Source: Phytohabitans rumicis
GTDB lineage: Bacteria > Actinomycetota > Actinomycetes > Mycobacteriales > Micromonosporaceae
Assembly (NCBI RefSeq): GCF_011764445.1
Contig: NZ_BLPG01000001.1
Coordinates: 8,299,316 to 8,363,315, forward strand
Length of the DNA stretch: 64,000 bases
Direction: 5' to 3'
A program made the translations under genes and the position numbers. This document shows, one piece after another, positions 16,459 through 25,867 of the stretch. The stretch's first letter is position 1. Each line of letters begins with the position of its first letter. The notes under the pieces are model-generated. The model saw only the letters and a program-made list of their open reading frames with translations. It did not search any database and was not told where the DNA came from.

Positions 16459-17420
16459 ATGGACGCGATCCGCGTACACGAGCACGGCGGCCCCGAGGTG
16501 CTGACCCTGGTCGAGACGCCGACCCCCGAGCCCGGGCCGGGCCAGGTGCTGGTGCGGCTGTCCGCCACCGGCGTCAACTTCGTCGACACGTACCACCGCA
16601 CCGGCCTGTATCCGTCCGTGCCGCCCTTCACGCCCGGCTCGGAGGGCGCCGGCACCGTGGTCGCGGTGGGCCCGGACGTCACCGGGCCCGCGGTCGGCGA
16701 CCGGGTGGCGTCGACCAACCTGGCCGGCGCGTACGCCCAGTTCGCCGTCGCCCCGGCCAACCGGGTCGTGCCGGTGCCCGCCGAGGTCAGCGACGAGCAG
16801 GCCGCCGCAGCGCTGCTGCAGGGCATGACCGCCCACTACCTGCTGCACGACAGCTATCCGGTACGCCCCGGCGACACGGTGCTCGTGCACGCCGCCGCCG
16901 GCGGGATGGGCCTGCTGCTCACCCAGCTCGCCACCAAGCTCGGGGCGCGGGTCATCGGCACCGTCTCCTCGCCGGAGAAGGAAAAGCTCGCCCGGCAGGC
17001 CGGGCGGCCGAGGTCATCGGGTACGACGACGTCGCCGCCCACGTGCGGCAGGTCACCGCGGACGAGGGCGTGGCCGCGGTCTACGACGGCGTCGGGCACG
17101 CCACCTTCGACGCCAGCCTCGCCAGCCTGCGGGTCCGCGGCACGCTGGCCCTTTACGGGTACGCCAGCGGTCCGGTGCCGCCGTTCGACCTGAACCGCCT
17201 GGCGACCGGCGGCTCGCTGTCGCTGACCCGGCCGACGCTCGCGCACTTCATCGCCCGCGACGACGAACTGGCTCGCCGCGCCGCCGACGTGCTCGGCTGG
17301 GTCGCCGACGGCACGCTGACCATCACGGTCGGCGGCCGCTACCCGCTGGCCGCCGCGCCCCGGGCGCACGACGACCTTCAGTCCCGACGGACGACGGGGA
17401 AGCTTTTGCTCATTCCGTAG
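16459..17420 (+). CDS. Quinone oxidoreductase (zinc-independent MDR), one frameshift
   Basis: A medium-chain dehydrogenase/reductase of about 320 residues once a base is restored. The N-terminal GroES-like domain has the quinone-reductase signature (VNFVDTYHRTGLYP; PFTPGSEGAGTVVAVG) and no zinc ligands; the Rossmann NADPH site is VHAAAGGMGLLLTQLA at about residues 143-158. It would reduce quinones by one electron with NADPH. At 17002-17004 (GGG) the frame breaks: KLARQAG continues as AAEVIGYDDV if one G is added. GAGGGAGG precedes ATG 16459. The HxlR regulator starts one base after the stop, so the two form an operon. Confidence 0.88.
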
Positions 17421-17421
17421 C

Positions 17422-17790
17422 ATGACCCCTGTGGAGGGGTACGCGCCGGAGGACTGTGCCGTCCGCCAGATCCTGGACCGGGTCGCGGACAAGTGGTCGC
17501 TGCTCGTCATCGCGCTGCTCGAACGGCGTACGCTGCGCTTCACCGAGCTGCGCCAGAGGATCGACGGCATCAGCCAGCGGATGCTGACCGTGACGCTGCG
17601 CCAGCTGGAGCGCGACGGGCTGGTCCGCCGTACCGTGCACCCGGTCGTGCCGCCGCGGGTCGACTACGAGCTGACCCCGCTCGGCGCGACCCTGCACGCC
17701 ACCATCCAGTCGCTGGTCACCTGGACCGAGGATCACCAGGACGAGATCGCCGCCGCCCGTGCCGCGTACGACGAGCGCGTCGCCGGGTAG
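17422..17790 (+). CDS. HxlR-family transcriptional regulator
   Basis: A 122-residue winged-helix protein with the HxlR family pattern: an N-terminal cysteine (EDCAVRQILDRVADKWSLLV), then the helix-turn-helix FTELRQRIDGISQRMLTVTL, the recognition region LRQLERDGLVRRTV and the wing PPRVDYELTPLG. HxlR/YodB/QorR proteins sense quinones, diamide or aldehydes through that N-terminal cysteine (here Cys12) and often control an adjacent quinone reductase. That matches the gene directly upstream, one base away. I infer that it regulates the qor operon. Confidence 0.9.
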   Translation: MTPVEGYAPEDCAVRQILDRVADKWSLLVIALLERRTLRFTELRQRIDGISQRMLTVTLRQLERDGLVRRTVHPVVPPRVDYELTPLGATLHATIQSLVTWTEDHQDEIAAARAAYDERVAG

Positions 17791-17799
17791 GGTCGGCCG

Positions 17800-18543
17800 G
17801 TGCTCGCCTCCCTGGCCGTGGCGGATCCCGCCCGCCCGCTGCTGACGTACTACGACGACGCGACAGGCGAGCGCACCGAGGTCTCCGGCGTGACGCTCAC
17901 CAACTGGGTCGCCAAGACGGCCAACCTGCTCGCCGCCTGCGGGCTGGTGGCGGGGGACCGGGCCGCGGTGCTCCTGCCGCCGCACTGGCAGACCGCCGCC
18001 GTACTGCTCGGCTGCTGGTCGGCCGGCGTGGAGGTGGCCTTCCACAGCGCGGCCACGGCCGGGCTGCCGCGGATCGGACCGGGCGCGGACGAGCCGGTCG
18101 GCGCCGTCTTCGCCGCCCTCGACCGGGTCCGCGACATCATCGAGGACGTGCCGGAGGCCGACCACCGGTTCGTGCTCGGCCTCGGCCCGATGGCCACGCC
18201 GCTGCGCGAGGTGCCGGACGGCTACCTGGACTACGTCGCGCAGGTGCGCGGGCACGCCGACACGTTCCGCCCGGACGCCCAGGTCCGGTACACGGACGCG
18301 GCCACGGTGGACGGCACGACGTACGAGGAGTGGGGGCGGGGCGCCCGGGGCGTCGCGGAGGCGTACGACATCCGCGCCGGCGACCGGGTGCTCATCGACG
18401 CGGCGAGGTTCGAGCACCCCATCCAGTGGCTGCTGGCGCCGCTCGCCGCCGGCGCCACGCTGGTCCTGTGCGCCAACCTCGACGCCGGGGCGCTCGACGC
18501 CCGTACCCGGGCCGAGAAGGTGACCCGCGTGCTGCGCGGCTAG
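17800..18543 (+). CDS. TIGR03089-family protein (partial adenylate-forming-enzyme-like)
   Basis: A 247-residue protein that resembles the N-terminal part of acyl-CoA synthetases: LTYYDDATGERTEVSGVTLT, NWVAKTANLLAACGLVAGDR and AVLLPPHWQTAAVLLGCWSAG are the typical early motifs. It stops long before the adenylation loops, so it lacks the AMP-binding P-loop and the catalytic Lys domain. Actinobacteria conserve this short form (TIGR03089, by my recollection of its pattern), and its biochemical role is not known. It begins with GTG 9 bp after the HxlR stop and overlaps the convergent VanW gene by 4 bp. Confidence 0.75.
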   Translation: MLASLAVADPARPLLTYYDDATGERTEVSGVTLTNWVAKTANLLAACGLVAGDRAAVLLPPHWQTAAVLLGCWSAGVEVAFHSAATAGLPRIGPGADEPVGAVFAALDRVRDIIEDVPEADHRFVLGLGPMATPLREVPDGYLDYVAQVRGHADTFRPDAQVRYTDAATVDGTTYEEWGRGARGVAEAYDIRAGDRVLIDAARFEHPIQWLLAPLAAGATLVLCANLDAGALDARTRAEKVTRVLRG

Positions 18544-20323
18544 GCCGGCGCTTTTCCGCAGACGAAGTTCGGCTCGGCCTTGTACGTCCAGCTGAACTTC
18601 TCCCGCTTGACGACCTTGCCGCCCTTCTTGAAGATCCGGTACGCGTCCTGCGTGAACCCGGGCAGGCCGGCGGTCTCGATGCACTTGGGGCCCGGCTCGA
18701 GGTACGTGGTCTTCGGCTGGGTGATGTTGCGCCGCGCGCTCCACTCGGTGGTGACGCTGTCGTAGACCTTGGTGCTCCAGACCGACACGGTGAGCGTGCT
18801 GGACGTGTACGAGGTGTCGATCAGCACGCCGTAATCGGTGTTGTTCTTGAACTTGAAGTCCAGGTACGGCGGGAAGATCGTCGACTCGATCACCGGCGGG
18901 TACCGGGAGAAGTAGTACGAGTGCGGCTTGTGCTCGACGTCCTGCATGCCGGCGTAGTAGACGGCGTTGAACAGCGTGGTCGTGAACTGCGAGACGCCGC
19001 CGCCGGGCCCGGGACCAGCTTGCCGTCGACGATGGTCGGCGCGTCCTTGTAGCCCTGGTCGTAGCTCCGCTCGCCGGTGTGCGTGTTGAGCGAGAACGTC
19101 TGGCCGGGCAGCACCAGCGCGCCGTCCGCCTCCTTCGACACCAGCACGATGTTCTGGCTGCGGGGAGACGACAGCCCGCCCGGGAACTTCGTGGTGAACG
19201 TGGAGACGCGCTCCTTGATGCCCAGCTTGGCCACGGTCTCCGTGGTGGTCTTCGGCGCCACCTTCGTCAGCGTGCCGGTCACCGTCCGGCCGTCCGCCTT
19301 CGGCAGTACGCCCAGCAGGTCCGTGCTCAGCGCGGCGGTGTCCACCTGCTGGCCGTCGGCGCCGGCGACGACCGTGGGCTTGCCGCCCTTGAGCGCGACG
19401 GTGGCGTCCTTGGCCGGCACCTCCACCTTGGCCAGCGGGGTCGCGAGGGCGGCGCGCAGCTTCTTCTCGTCCACCCGCGGGTTGATCTTGCCGGTCTTGT
19501 CCGCGGTGAGGACCAGGCTCTTCGCGATCGCGGCCGGCGGGACGGTGACCGTGCCCCGGTCGGTGGTGACGGTGACCGGGCTCGCGACCGCGGGCGTGGC
19601 CAGGTCGGCGACGAGCTTGTCGACCTCTTCCTTGGTGGTGGCCGGGTGCACCTCGACCAGCGGCACCGCCACCGGGTGGATGCCCAGCCAGCCCTCGCGC
19701 AGCGCCTGCGCCGCCTTGTCCGCGTCCAGGCCCTTGCCCGGCTGCGGGTACGTCGCCTTCGGCGTGGTGCCGGTGAACGTGATCGACGGCAGCTTCATCG
19801 CCTGCGCGTCCTTGCCCAGGCTCTTGCGCAGCACCTCGTCGACCTTCGCCGGGTCGACGGTCACCACCGGCTCGACCGTGCGCGAGCCGAAGAGCAGGCT
19901 CAACGGGTTGCCCCGCCCTTCGCGGCCGACGCCACGGTGGCTTCCACGTCCACGCCCAGCCCGACCTCGGCCGGCTGGACCTCGGTGGTCTGCTCGTTGT
20001 CGCCCAGCCGCACCGGGATCGCCGCCTCGAGCCGGCCGGCCAGCCCGCCCAGCCCCGCCTGGAGCGCCTGCGCCGCCTCGGCCTTGCTCTTGCCGCCGAT
20101 CTTGATGCCGAGCACCGTCGTACCCGGGGCACCTCCCCGGCGTACGCGTAAGCCGAAGCACCACCCACGGACAGCAGGACGGCCGCGGCGATCCCGCCCG
20201 CGAGCAGCACCCGCCGCCGCCCTTGCCCGCCCGCGGCGCCGGCGCGGGCGCCTCCGCCGGGACCGCCGCGAGCTGCACGGTGGGCGCCTCGTCGGCGAAC
20301 GGTCGCTGGCCTTGTGAAGTCAC
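18540..20323 (-). CDS. VanW-family exported wall protein with peptidoglycan-binding repeats, four frameshifts
   Basis: Joined across four single-base gaps this is a protein of about 595 residues. It has a cytoplasmic N-terminus, one transmembrane helix (LLAGGIAAAVLLSVGGASAYAY region, about residues 40-60), two to three PG_binding_4-like repeats (GTTVLGIKIGGKSKAEAAQA; TGTTPKATYPQPGKG), and a C-terminal VanW domain (LPGQTFSLNTHTGERSYDQG; GGGVSQFTTTLFNAVYYAGM). VanW proteins are wall-associated with unclear chemistry. Frames break near 20220-20222, 20123-20129, 19911-19914 and 19003-19010, each cured by one G/C. Four in one gene is the densest case here. It starts with GTG at 20323. Real decay cannot be excluded. 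Confidence 0.78.
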
Positions 20324-20365
20324 GCTGGCCGATGGTACGCGACAGCCCGCTGTTAGGGTCCCCTG

Positions 20366-20862
20366 GTGGTTCTACGTGTGCCCTACACCGGCGATGAGAA
20401 GCTCAGCCTGCACGCCAGCCTCAACCGTCACCGCGAGGTCGTGTTGTGGAAGGTCGGCGGCCTGGACGACGAGCGGCTCCGGCAGCCGGTCACTCCGTCG
20501 GGGACCAACCTGCTCGGCCTGGTCAAGCACCTGGCGGCCAACGAGTACGCCTGGTTCTGCCAGACATTCGGGCGGGAGACCGAGCCCTCCCGTTCGACGA
20601 CGAGGACGAGAACGCGGACCTGCGCGTGGAGCCGCACGAGAGCACCGACGACGTGCTCGCGTTCTACGCCCGCGCCCGGGCGGCGGCCGACCAGGTGATC
20701 GCCGAGGTCGAGATCGAGGACCTGGGTACGGCCTGGTTCGGCGAGCAGGTGTCGATGCGGTGGGCGCTCATCCACATGATCGAGGAGACCGCCCGCCACA
20801 CCGGGCACCTGGACATCCTCCGCGAACTCCTAGACGGCCGCACCGGCGACCACGAGGAGTGA
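20366..20862 (+). CDS. DinB-family (DUF664) protein, one frameshift
   Basis: About 165 residues after one base is restored. The four-helix DinB/DUF664 fold is recognisable from KLSLHASLNRHREVVLWKVG, TNLLGLVKHLAANEYAWFC and ALIHMIEETARHTGHLDILR. The metal-binding histidines of the superfamily fit His51 of LVKHLAANE and His141 and His145 of ETARHTGHLD. Actinobacterial members include mycothiol-dependent transferases, so a thiol-transfer role is possible. The frame breaks at CCC 20585-20587 (ETEP-LPFDDEDEN), mended by one C. It starts with GTG at 20366, divergent from the VanW gene across 42 bp. Confidence 0.82.
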
Positions 20863-20865
20863 CCT

Positions 20866-20922
20866 CTCTCCCGCCTTGCTTTTGCGCCTTGCTCTTGCGC
20901 GTTGCTTTGCGCCTTGCTTTTG
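20866..20922. repeat. Pyrimidine-rich low-complexity tract
   Basis: Repeats of GCCTTGCTTTTGC / GCCTTGCTCTTGC with an interrupted third unit, directly before palindrome copy 3. The layout matches the tract before copy 1. Confidence 0.6.
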
Positions 20923-21006
20923 CGTCGATCAAGGGCGAACGGTCGTGGTTTGATCTCCAATCCACGACCGTTCGTCCTTGATCGACGGCGAAATCCTTGA
21001 TCGACG
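20923..21006. repeat. 65-bp palindromic element, copy 3
   Basis: Core 20923-20987, then outer arm to 21006 (AAATCCTTGATCGACG), forward orientation. It lies downstream of the DinB gene in a 625-bp gap before the next gene on the same strand. Confidence 0.9.
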
Positions 21007-21059
21007 CGGTGGGCGAGGTGGGTGGGGGCTCGCCTGGGTCGGGGGCAGGGCCCGATTGT

Positions 21060-21125
21060 TGCGGTGATCATGAAGTTAGCGTCAGGGCAAGCGCTCTCCC
21101 CACCGTTAACCCCATGATCACCGCA
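21060..21125. repeat. 66-bp GGTGATCATG inverted repeat, copy a
   Basis: TGCGGTGATCATGAAGTTAG at one end mirrors a TGATCACCGCA end at 21115-21125; the middle holds GCAAGCGCTCTCCC. Copies b (31542) and c (46928) have the same 66-bp length. Confidence 0.85.
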
Positions 21126-21226
21126 GGCTGGCGTCGGTCGGATACATCCGGACGCAAGATCCCGCCCTGCCCCACCAGGTCCACTTGCCGGCAAGCGACC
21201 AGCCGGCGCCGCTTGACAGCACCGGG

Positions 21227-21298
21227 GAACTACCCGGCCTTGGGGGGCGCCCTCCTCCCGCGCAGCCCCGGTGGGGGCGCCCTACTCACACGTAACAG
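21227..21298. repeat. CTACCCGGCCTT / GGGCGCCCT element, copy a
   Basis: Contains AACTACCCGGCCTTGG, then two GGGCGCCCT half-palindromes about 40 bp apart and a CACACGTAACA end. Related copies lie at 31386-31476 (reverse) and 31909-31980. Confidence 0.65.
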
Positions 21299-21350
21299 CT
21301 GCTGCCGAACCCCAGCCCAGCCCCGCCCGTCCCCTCGGCCTGGCCACCTC

Positions 21351-21433
21351 GCCGATCAAGGGCAACGCCGTCGATCAAGGGCAAACGGTCGTGGTTTGGA
21401 GATCAAAGCACGGCCGTTTGCCCTTGATCGACG
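21351..21433. repeat. 65-bp palindromic element, copy 4
   Basis: Outer arm 21351-21368 (degenerate: GCCGATCAAGGGCAACGC), core 21369-21433, reverse orientation. Purine-rich DNA (GAGAAGAGGGCGCAAGAGGGG) follows, up to the start of the YibE/F gene 55 bp further on. Confidence 0.9.
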
Positions 21434-21487
21434 GGCGAGGCCCGGAGAAGAGGGCGCAAGAGGGGAGGGAGATGGGGGCGCGGTAGC

Positions 21488-22843
21488 GTGCGTGCAATGG
21501 ACGGCGAGGTGGACGTCAGCGGGCACCATCACGGGCACGCGCACGGTGCTGGGGATGGGCCGGCGCACCAGCGGGCGGGGCGGTTCGCGCTCACCGTGCT
21601 GGCGTGCGCGGCCGCTGTGACGCTCATCGCGATGGTCCTGCTGTGGCCGCGCGGCGACGCCGGAAATCCGAACGCGGGCGGGGACGCGGTCCAGGTCACC
21701 GGGGATGTGGTCGCGGTCACGCAGGCCGAGTGCCCGGCCGACCAGCCGGAGTTGCCCGGCGGCGGTCAGCGGATCTGCGGCACCGTCGCGATCACGCTGA
21801 CCGAGGGCGCGGACAAGGGCAAGCAGGTCGAGACGGACATCCCGGCCGGACCGGGTGCTCCGCGGGTCGAGCCGGGCGACCACCTCGTGTTGATCGTCAC
21901 GGAGGGTTCGGCCTCCGGCGCCGACTACCAGATCATGGATCACCAGCGTGGTACGGGCCTGTGGGTGCTCGGCATCGCGTTCGCGCTCGCTGTGGTCGCG
22001 TTCGGGCGGTGGCGCGGGCTGGCGGCGCTGGGCGGGCTGGCGATCACGTTCGGCGTGTTGCTCTTCTTCATCGTGCCGGCGATCCTGGACGGGCGCTCGC
22101 CGCTGCTGGTGGCGGTGGTCGGCTCGGCCGCGATCATGTTGTCGGTGCTGTACCTCACGCACGGGTTCACGGTGCCGACCTCGGTGGCGGTCCTGGGCAC
22201 GCTCACCAGCCTGACGTTGACCGGGCTGCTCGCCGCGCTCGCGACGGCCGCGCTGCACCTCACCGGCGTCGGCACCGAGGAGACCAACTTCCTCAGCCTC
22301 ACCTTCAGCGACGTCAACATGCAGGGCCTGCTGCTGGCGGGCATCCTGATCGGGTCGCTGGGCGTACTGGACGATGTGGCGGTGACCCAGGCGGTGACGG
22401 TGAGTGAGCTTTCCCACGCCAACCCGTCGCTGTCCGCGGTCGGGCTCTACCGGGCGGCGTCCCGGGTGGGCCGCGCGCACATCACCAGCGTGATCAACAC
22501 ACTCGTGCTGGCGTACGCGGGCGCGTCGTTGCCACTGCTCATCCTGCTGGCGGCCGGCCACACGCCGCTGGGTCAGGTGCTCACCACGCAGATGCTGGCC
22601 CAGGAGATCGTCCGCAGTGTGGTGGGCACGATGGGCCTGATCGCCGCGGTCCCGATCACGACGGCGCTGGCCGCACTCATGGCCCGACAGAGGCCACAAA
22701 AGCCGGCAAAGGTGCCGAAAAGGCGCAGGGCAGAGATCGATTGGAGCTCAGCCGCGCCGGACGAGGTCGCCCACCTCCGTCCGGGACGACACGCCCAGCT
22801 TGCGCAGGATGTTGGAGACGTGCACGGCGGCGGTCTTCGGTGA
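21488..22843 (+). CDS. YibE/F-family integral membrane protein
   Basis: A 451-residue multi-pass membrane protein. It has a His-rich cytoplasmic N-terminus (HHHGHAHG, a possible metal-binding stretch), a first membrane helix at about residues 34-52, an extracytoplasmic domain to about residue 150, and then seven or eight helices. The YibE/F signature is GILIGSLGVLDDVAVTQA, followed by NTLVLAYAGASLPLLIL. Some bacterial members are linked to export or stress, but the substrate is unknown. It starts with GTG at 21488 or ATG at 21497. The frame runs 96 bp into the 3' end of the convergent LuxR gene, an unusually long overlap, so the last 30 residues may be affected by a sequence error. Confidence 0.85.
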   Translation: MRAMDGEVDVSGHHHGHAHGAGDGPAHQRAGRFALTVLACAAAVTLIAMVLLWPRGDAGNPNAGGDAVQVTGDVVAVTQAECPADQPELPGGGQRICGTVAITLTEGADKGKQVETDIPAGPGAPRVEPGDHLVLIVTEGSASGADYQIMDHQRGTGLWVLGIAFALAVVAFGRWRGLAALGGLAITFGVLLFFIVPAILDGRSPLLVAVVGSAAIMLSVLYLTHGFTVPTSVAVLGTLTSLTLTGLLAALATAALHLTGVGTEETNFLSLTFSDVNMQGLLLAGILIGSLGVLDDVAVTQAVTVSELSHANPSLSAVGLYRAASRVGRAHITSVINTLVLAYAGASLPLLILLAAGHTPLGQVLTTQMLAQEIVRSVVGTMGLIAAVPITTALAALMARQRPQKPAKVPKRRRAEIDWSSAAPDEVAHLRPGRHAQLAQDVGDVHGGGLR

Positions 22844-25491
22844 GATGTAGAGGCGCCGGGCCAGCTCGCTGTTGGTGAGCCCGTCGCTGATCAGCACCGC
22901 TACCTCGCGTTCCCGCGGGGTGAGCGCGGCGGGGCCGGTGACAGCCGGCGGCGCGTCGGCGGGCGCCATGCCGAGCCGGGCGCGCACCTGCTCCAGCTGC
23001 GCCACCCGCCATCCGCCCCACCCGGCCAGCAGCGTGGTGGCCGCCTCCACCTGCGCCGACGCCCCCGCCGACGAAGCCGACGAGCCCGACGAGCCGGACG
23101 AAGCCGACGAGGCCGAAGGAGAAGCGAGCAGGCAGCGGGCCGCGCCGACGTGGATGGTGCCGCGGATCGCCGGCCCGATGACCGGCGCCTCGGCGATCGA
23201 CAGGTAACCGGCCAGCGCCTCCGCGTGCCGCCCGCGCGCTTCGGCGAGCTGCGCGTCGACGAGCGTGCGGTACGCGTCCCAGGTGTTGTCGTCGAGCAAC
23301 GTGCCCGCCAGCGAGTCCAGGCGCGGCTGCGGCAGCCCCAGCTCCAGGGCGGCCGAGATCAGGTCGTGGGCCTGGTCGCCGCTGCGCCAGGTCTGCGCGG
23401 CCAACGCCGTCAGCAACTGGTCCAGGGTCGCCTCGGCGCGGGCCAGGTCGCCGCGGCGGCAGGCCAGGTGGAACGCCAGCCCGGGGATCGTCGTCGGCGG
23501 GTTGTCCGGCACGGCCACCAGGTCGGCGATGACCCGCTCGGCCTTGTCCAGCTCGGTGGCCTCCAGATAGAGCCCGGCGAGGAAGACGCCGTGGTAGTCG
23601 GCCCACCGGCCCCGGCGCCGGTAGCCGCGGTCCTGCTCGCGCCCCTCTTCCAGGGCGGCGATGGCGGCGGCGAGGTCGCCGGCCCACATGGCGAGCCGGG
23701 CGCGCCCCTGGAAGTACGACGACACCGCCAGCGACTCGAACCCGGCCCGTTCCGCGTCGACCCGCATCCGTTCCAGCCGCTCGGCCTGCTCGACCGGGGA
23801 CGCGGGCGGCTCCTGCACCAGGTGGTTGAGCGCCCGCGCGGCCAGCACCCACTCGTCGGCCTTCTCCGCCTCGTCGACCAGGCCGGCCAGGATCTCCCGG
23901 CCCTCGGCAGCCCGGTCCGGCCGCTCGGTCAGCGTCGAACCCTTCTCGACCAGCGCCGCCAGGCGTACCAAAGGAAGGTCGAACTCGTCGGCGAGCGCCA
24001 GCGCCCGGTCCGACCACAGCAGCGCGGCGTCGAGATCGTCGAGCAGGTAGGCCGACTGGGCGATCGCGGTCATCGCCCGCGCCTGGTCGGCGCCCGGCGG
24101 GAGCTGCGCGATCAGCGTCTCGATGTGGCGGGTCATGGCCCGCATCTCGTCGAACTCGCGGGACTCCCACGCGATCCGCACCAGCACGTAGAGCGACTCG
24201 GCCCGGTAGGTCGTCGTGTCGGCGCCGTCCCGCCAGCGCCGCCCGTACCGCAGCGCCTCGTCCAGCAGCCCGGCCAGCCACGCCGCCCGCGCGGCGCCGG
24301 CGAGCAGGTCGCTGTCGTCCGGCGACTCCTCCAGGCCAAGCTCGGCCAGCTGCAGCGCCTGATAGGCCGAGCCGATCGACAGATACAGCGCGGTGCCGCG
24401 CCGGGCCGCGGCCACCATGTCGTCATACCGGCCCGCGCCGTGCGCGTGGTGCGCGACCAGCGCCGGGTCCGACGCGCCACCTTTCAGGAGTACGTCGAGA
24501 GCGGCCTCGTGCAGTCGCCTGCGTTGCCGGCCCAGCATCTGCTCGGCGATCGCCTCCCGGACCAGCGCGTGCCGGAAGGCGAACTCGTCCTCGCCCGACT
24601 CGACCAGCACGCCCCGGGTGACCAGGTCGCGCAGCACGCCGATCAGCTCGTCCTCGGTCGCCCCGGCCACGCCCGCCAGCAGGTCGAACGGGATCCGCTG
24701 GCCGAGCACGGCGGCCGCCTCGACGATGCGGTGGCTGACCGGGTCGAGGTCGTCGACCTGGCGGCGCAGCACGTCGGCGAGGCTCCACGGCAGCGGCTGG
24801 TCGACCAGCGCCTCCGAGTCGAGCCCGGGAAAGCCGCGCAGCAGCTCCTCCAGGAAGAACGGGTTACCGCCGGTGCGGTGGTGCAGCGCGGCCGCGGCCC
24901 GGGGGAGGCCGGCGCGCCGGTCGCCGCCGCGAGCATCGCCGCGGTCTGCGACGGGCTCAGCCGGTCCAGGCGTACGTGGGTGACGGCGTGCCGGCGTTCC
25001 ATCCGGGCGAGCAGGCCGGCCACCGGCTGCCGGCGGGTCACCTCGTCCGGCCGGTACGTGCCGATCAGCAGCCGCGGCCCGCGCTGGTCGGCGATCCGCT
25101 CGAAGAGGGCCGCGCTCTCCGAGTCGGCCCAGTGCAGGTCTTCGAACACGAGCACCGCAGGGGCGTCGCCGACCAGGTCGGACACGATGGCGAGGCCGGT
25201 GTGCAGCCGCTCGACCGGGCTGCGGCGCGGGTCGCCGAGCGCGGCGAGCTGCTCGGCATCAACCTCCGGGCGGGCGTCGATGGCGTCCAGCAGCACCTCG
25301 TACGGCCGGGACAGCGAGCCGGGCTCGGCCTGGCCGACCAGGACGACGGTGTCGGGCGAGAGGCGCTCCAGCAGTTCCTGCACGAGGCGGGTCTTGCCGA
25401 TGCCGGGCTCGCCCGCGATGATCGCGACGGCCGGCTCACGCGCCGAAGCGAGCTGCCCCAACCGGCGCAGCTCGCTCCCTCGCCCGATCAT
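22748..25491 (-). CDS. Large LuxR-family ATPase regulator with TPR region, one frameshift
   Basis: About 914 residues after one base is restored. It has an N-terminal AAA ATPase with Walker A at about residues 24-33 (AGEPGIGKTRLVQELL) and Walker B (VLVFEDLHWADSE), a long helical repeat region, an Ala/Ser-rich linker of repeated SSASSGSSGSS type, and a C-terminal LuxR helix-turn-helix (LTPREREVAVLISDGLTNSE, LYISPKTAAVHVSNIL). This LAL-type layout fits a regulator of a specialised-metabolism or transport operon. The break is at 24901-24905 (GGGGG; TGAPASP-RAAAALHHRTGG). ATG at 25491 overlaps the stop of the small upstream gene, which argues for this start over GTG 25524. Confidence 0.85.
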
Positions 25492-25703
25492 CACCGGGCT
25501 GGCACCGCCGCGGATGGTTCGCACGAGGCCAGGGTACCGGCGGGCCGGCCCCGGGCCGCGGGGTCTTGCTTCGCTTGGCGGGCGCGGCGGGCGCGGCGGG
25601 CCAGCCGGGCGATGTTCAGAAGGCGCTCCTGGTCGGCCTCGGCGATCAGCTCGCGACGGCGGTCGTTCGCCTGGGCCAGCAAGAGATCCGGGTGCATCAT
25701 CAT
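25491..25703 (-). CDS. Small basic protein coupled to the LuxR-type regulator
   Basis: A 70-residue protein starting with three Met codons (MMMHPDLLL) behind GGAGAAAAG, a good ribosome-binding site. Residues 10-45 are one long amphipathic helix with alternating charge (QANDRRRELIAEADQERLLN, then IARLARRARRARQAKQ), highly basic toward its end. The last 20 residues are low complexity. Its TGA shares a base with the ATG of the large LuxR gene, so the two are translationally coupled. Short Arg-rich helical proteins of this kind (LLLAQANDRRRELI) recur in actinomycetes without a known function. No homologue of known role is recognised. Confidence 0.7.
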   Translation of the reverse strand: MMMHPDLLLAQANDRRRELIAEADQERLLNIARLARRARRARQAKQDPAARGRPAGTLASCEPSAAVPAR

Positions 25704-25867
25704 GGCTTTTCTCCTTGTCAACCGCTGATGTATCAATCCTCGGTTGGCAAGGGGCCACACACATCGGGAGCGTTTACCTATCTTGGCCGCCCCGCCGGCT
25801 TAGCGAGGCGGTGCCGGCCGCCTAAGCACCCCACTAGGTATGCCTAGACGGCCGGCCCACTACTTAG
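25704..25867. other. Intergenic region with no gene seen
   Basis: This stretch lies upstream of the small gene and downstream of the metalloprotease gene. It holds a short CTAGG-TATG-CCTAG inverted repeat (25834-25847) and several GCCGGC/GCCGCC runs. It probably carries the promoter for the small-gene/LuxR pair and the end of the protease transcript. Confidence 0.4.
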
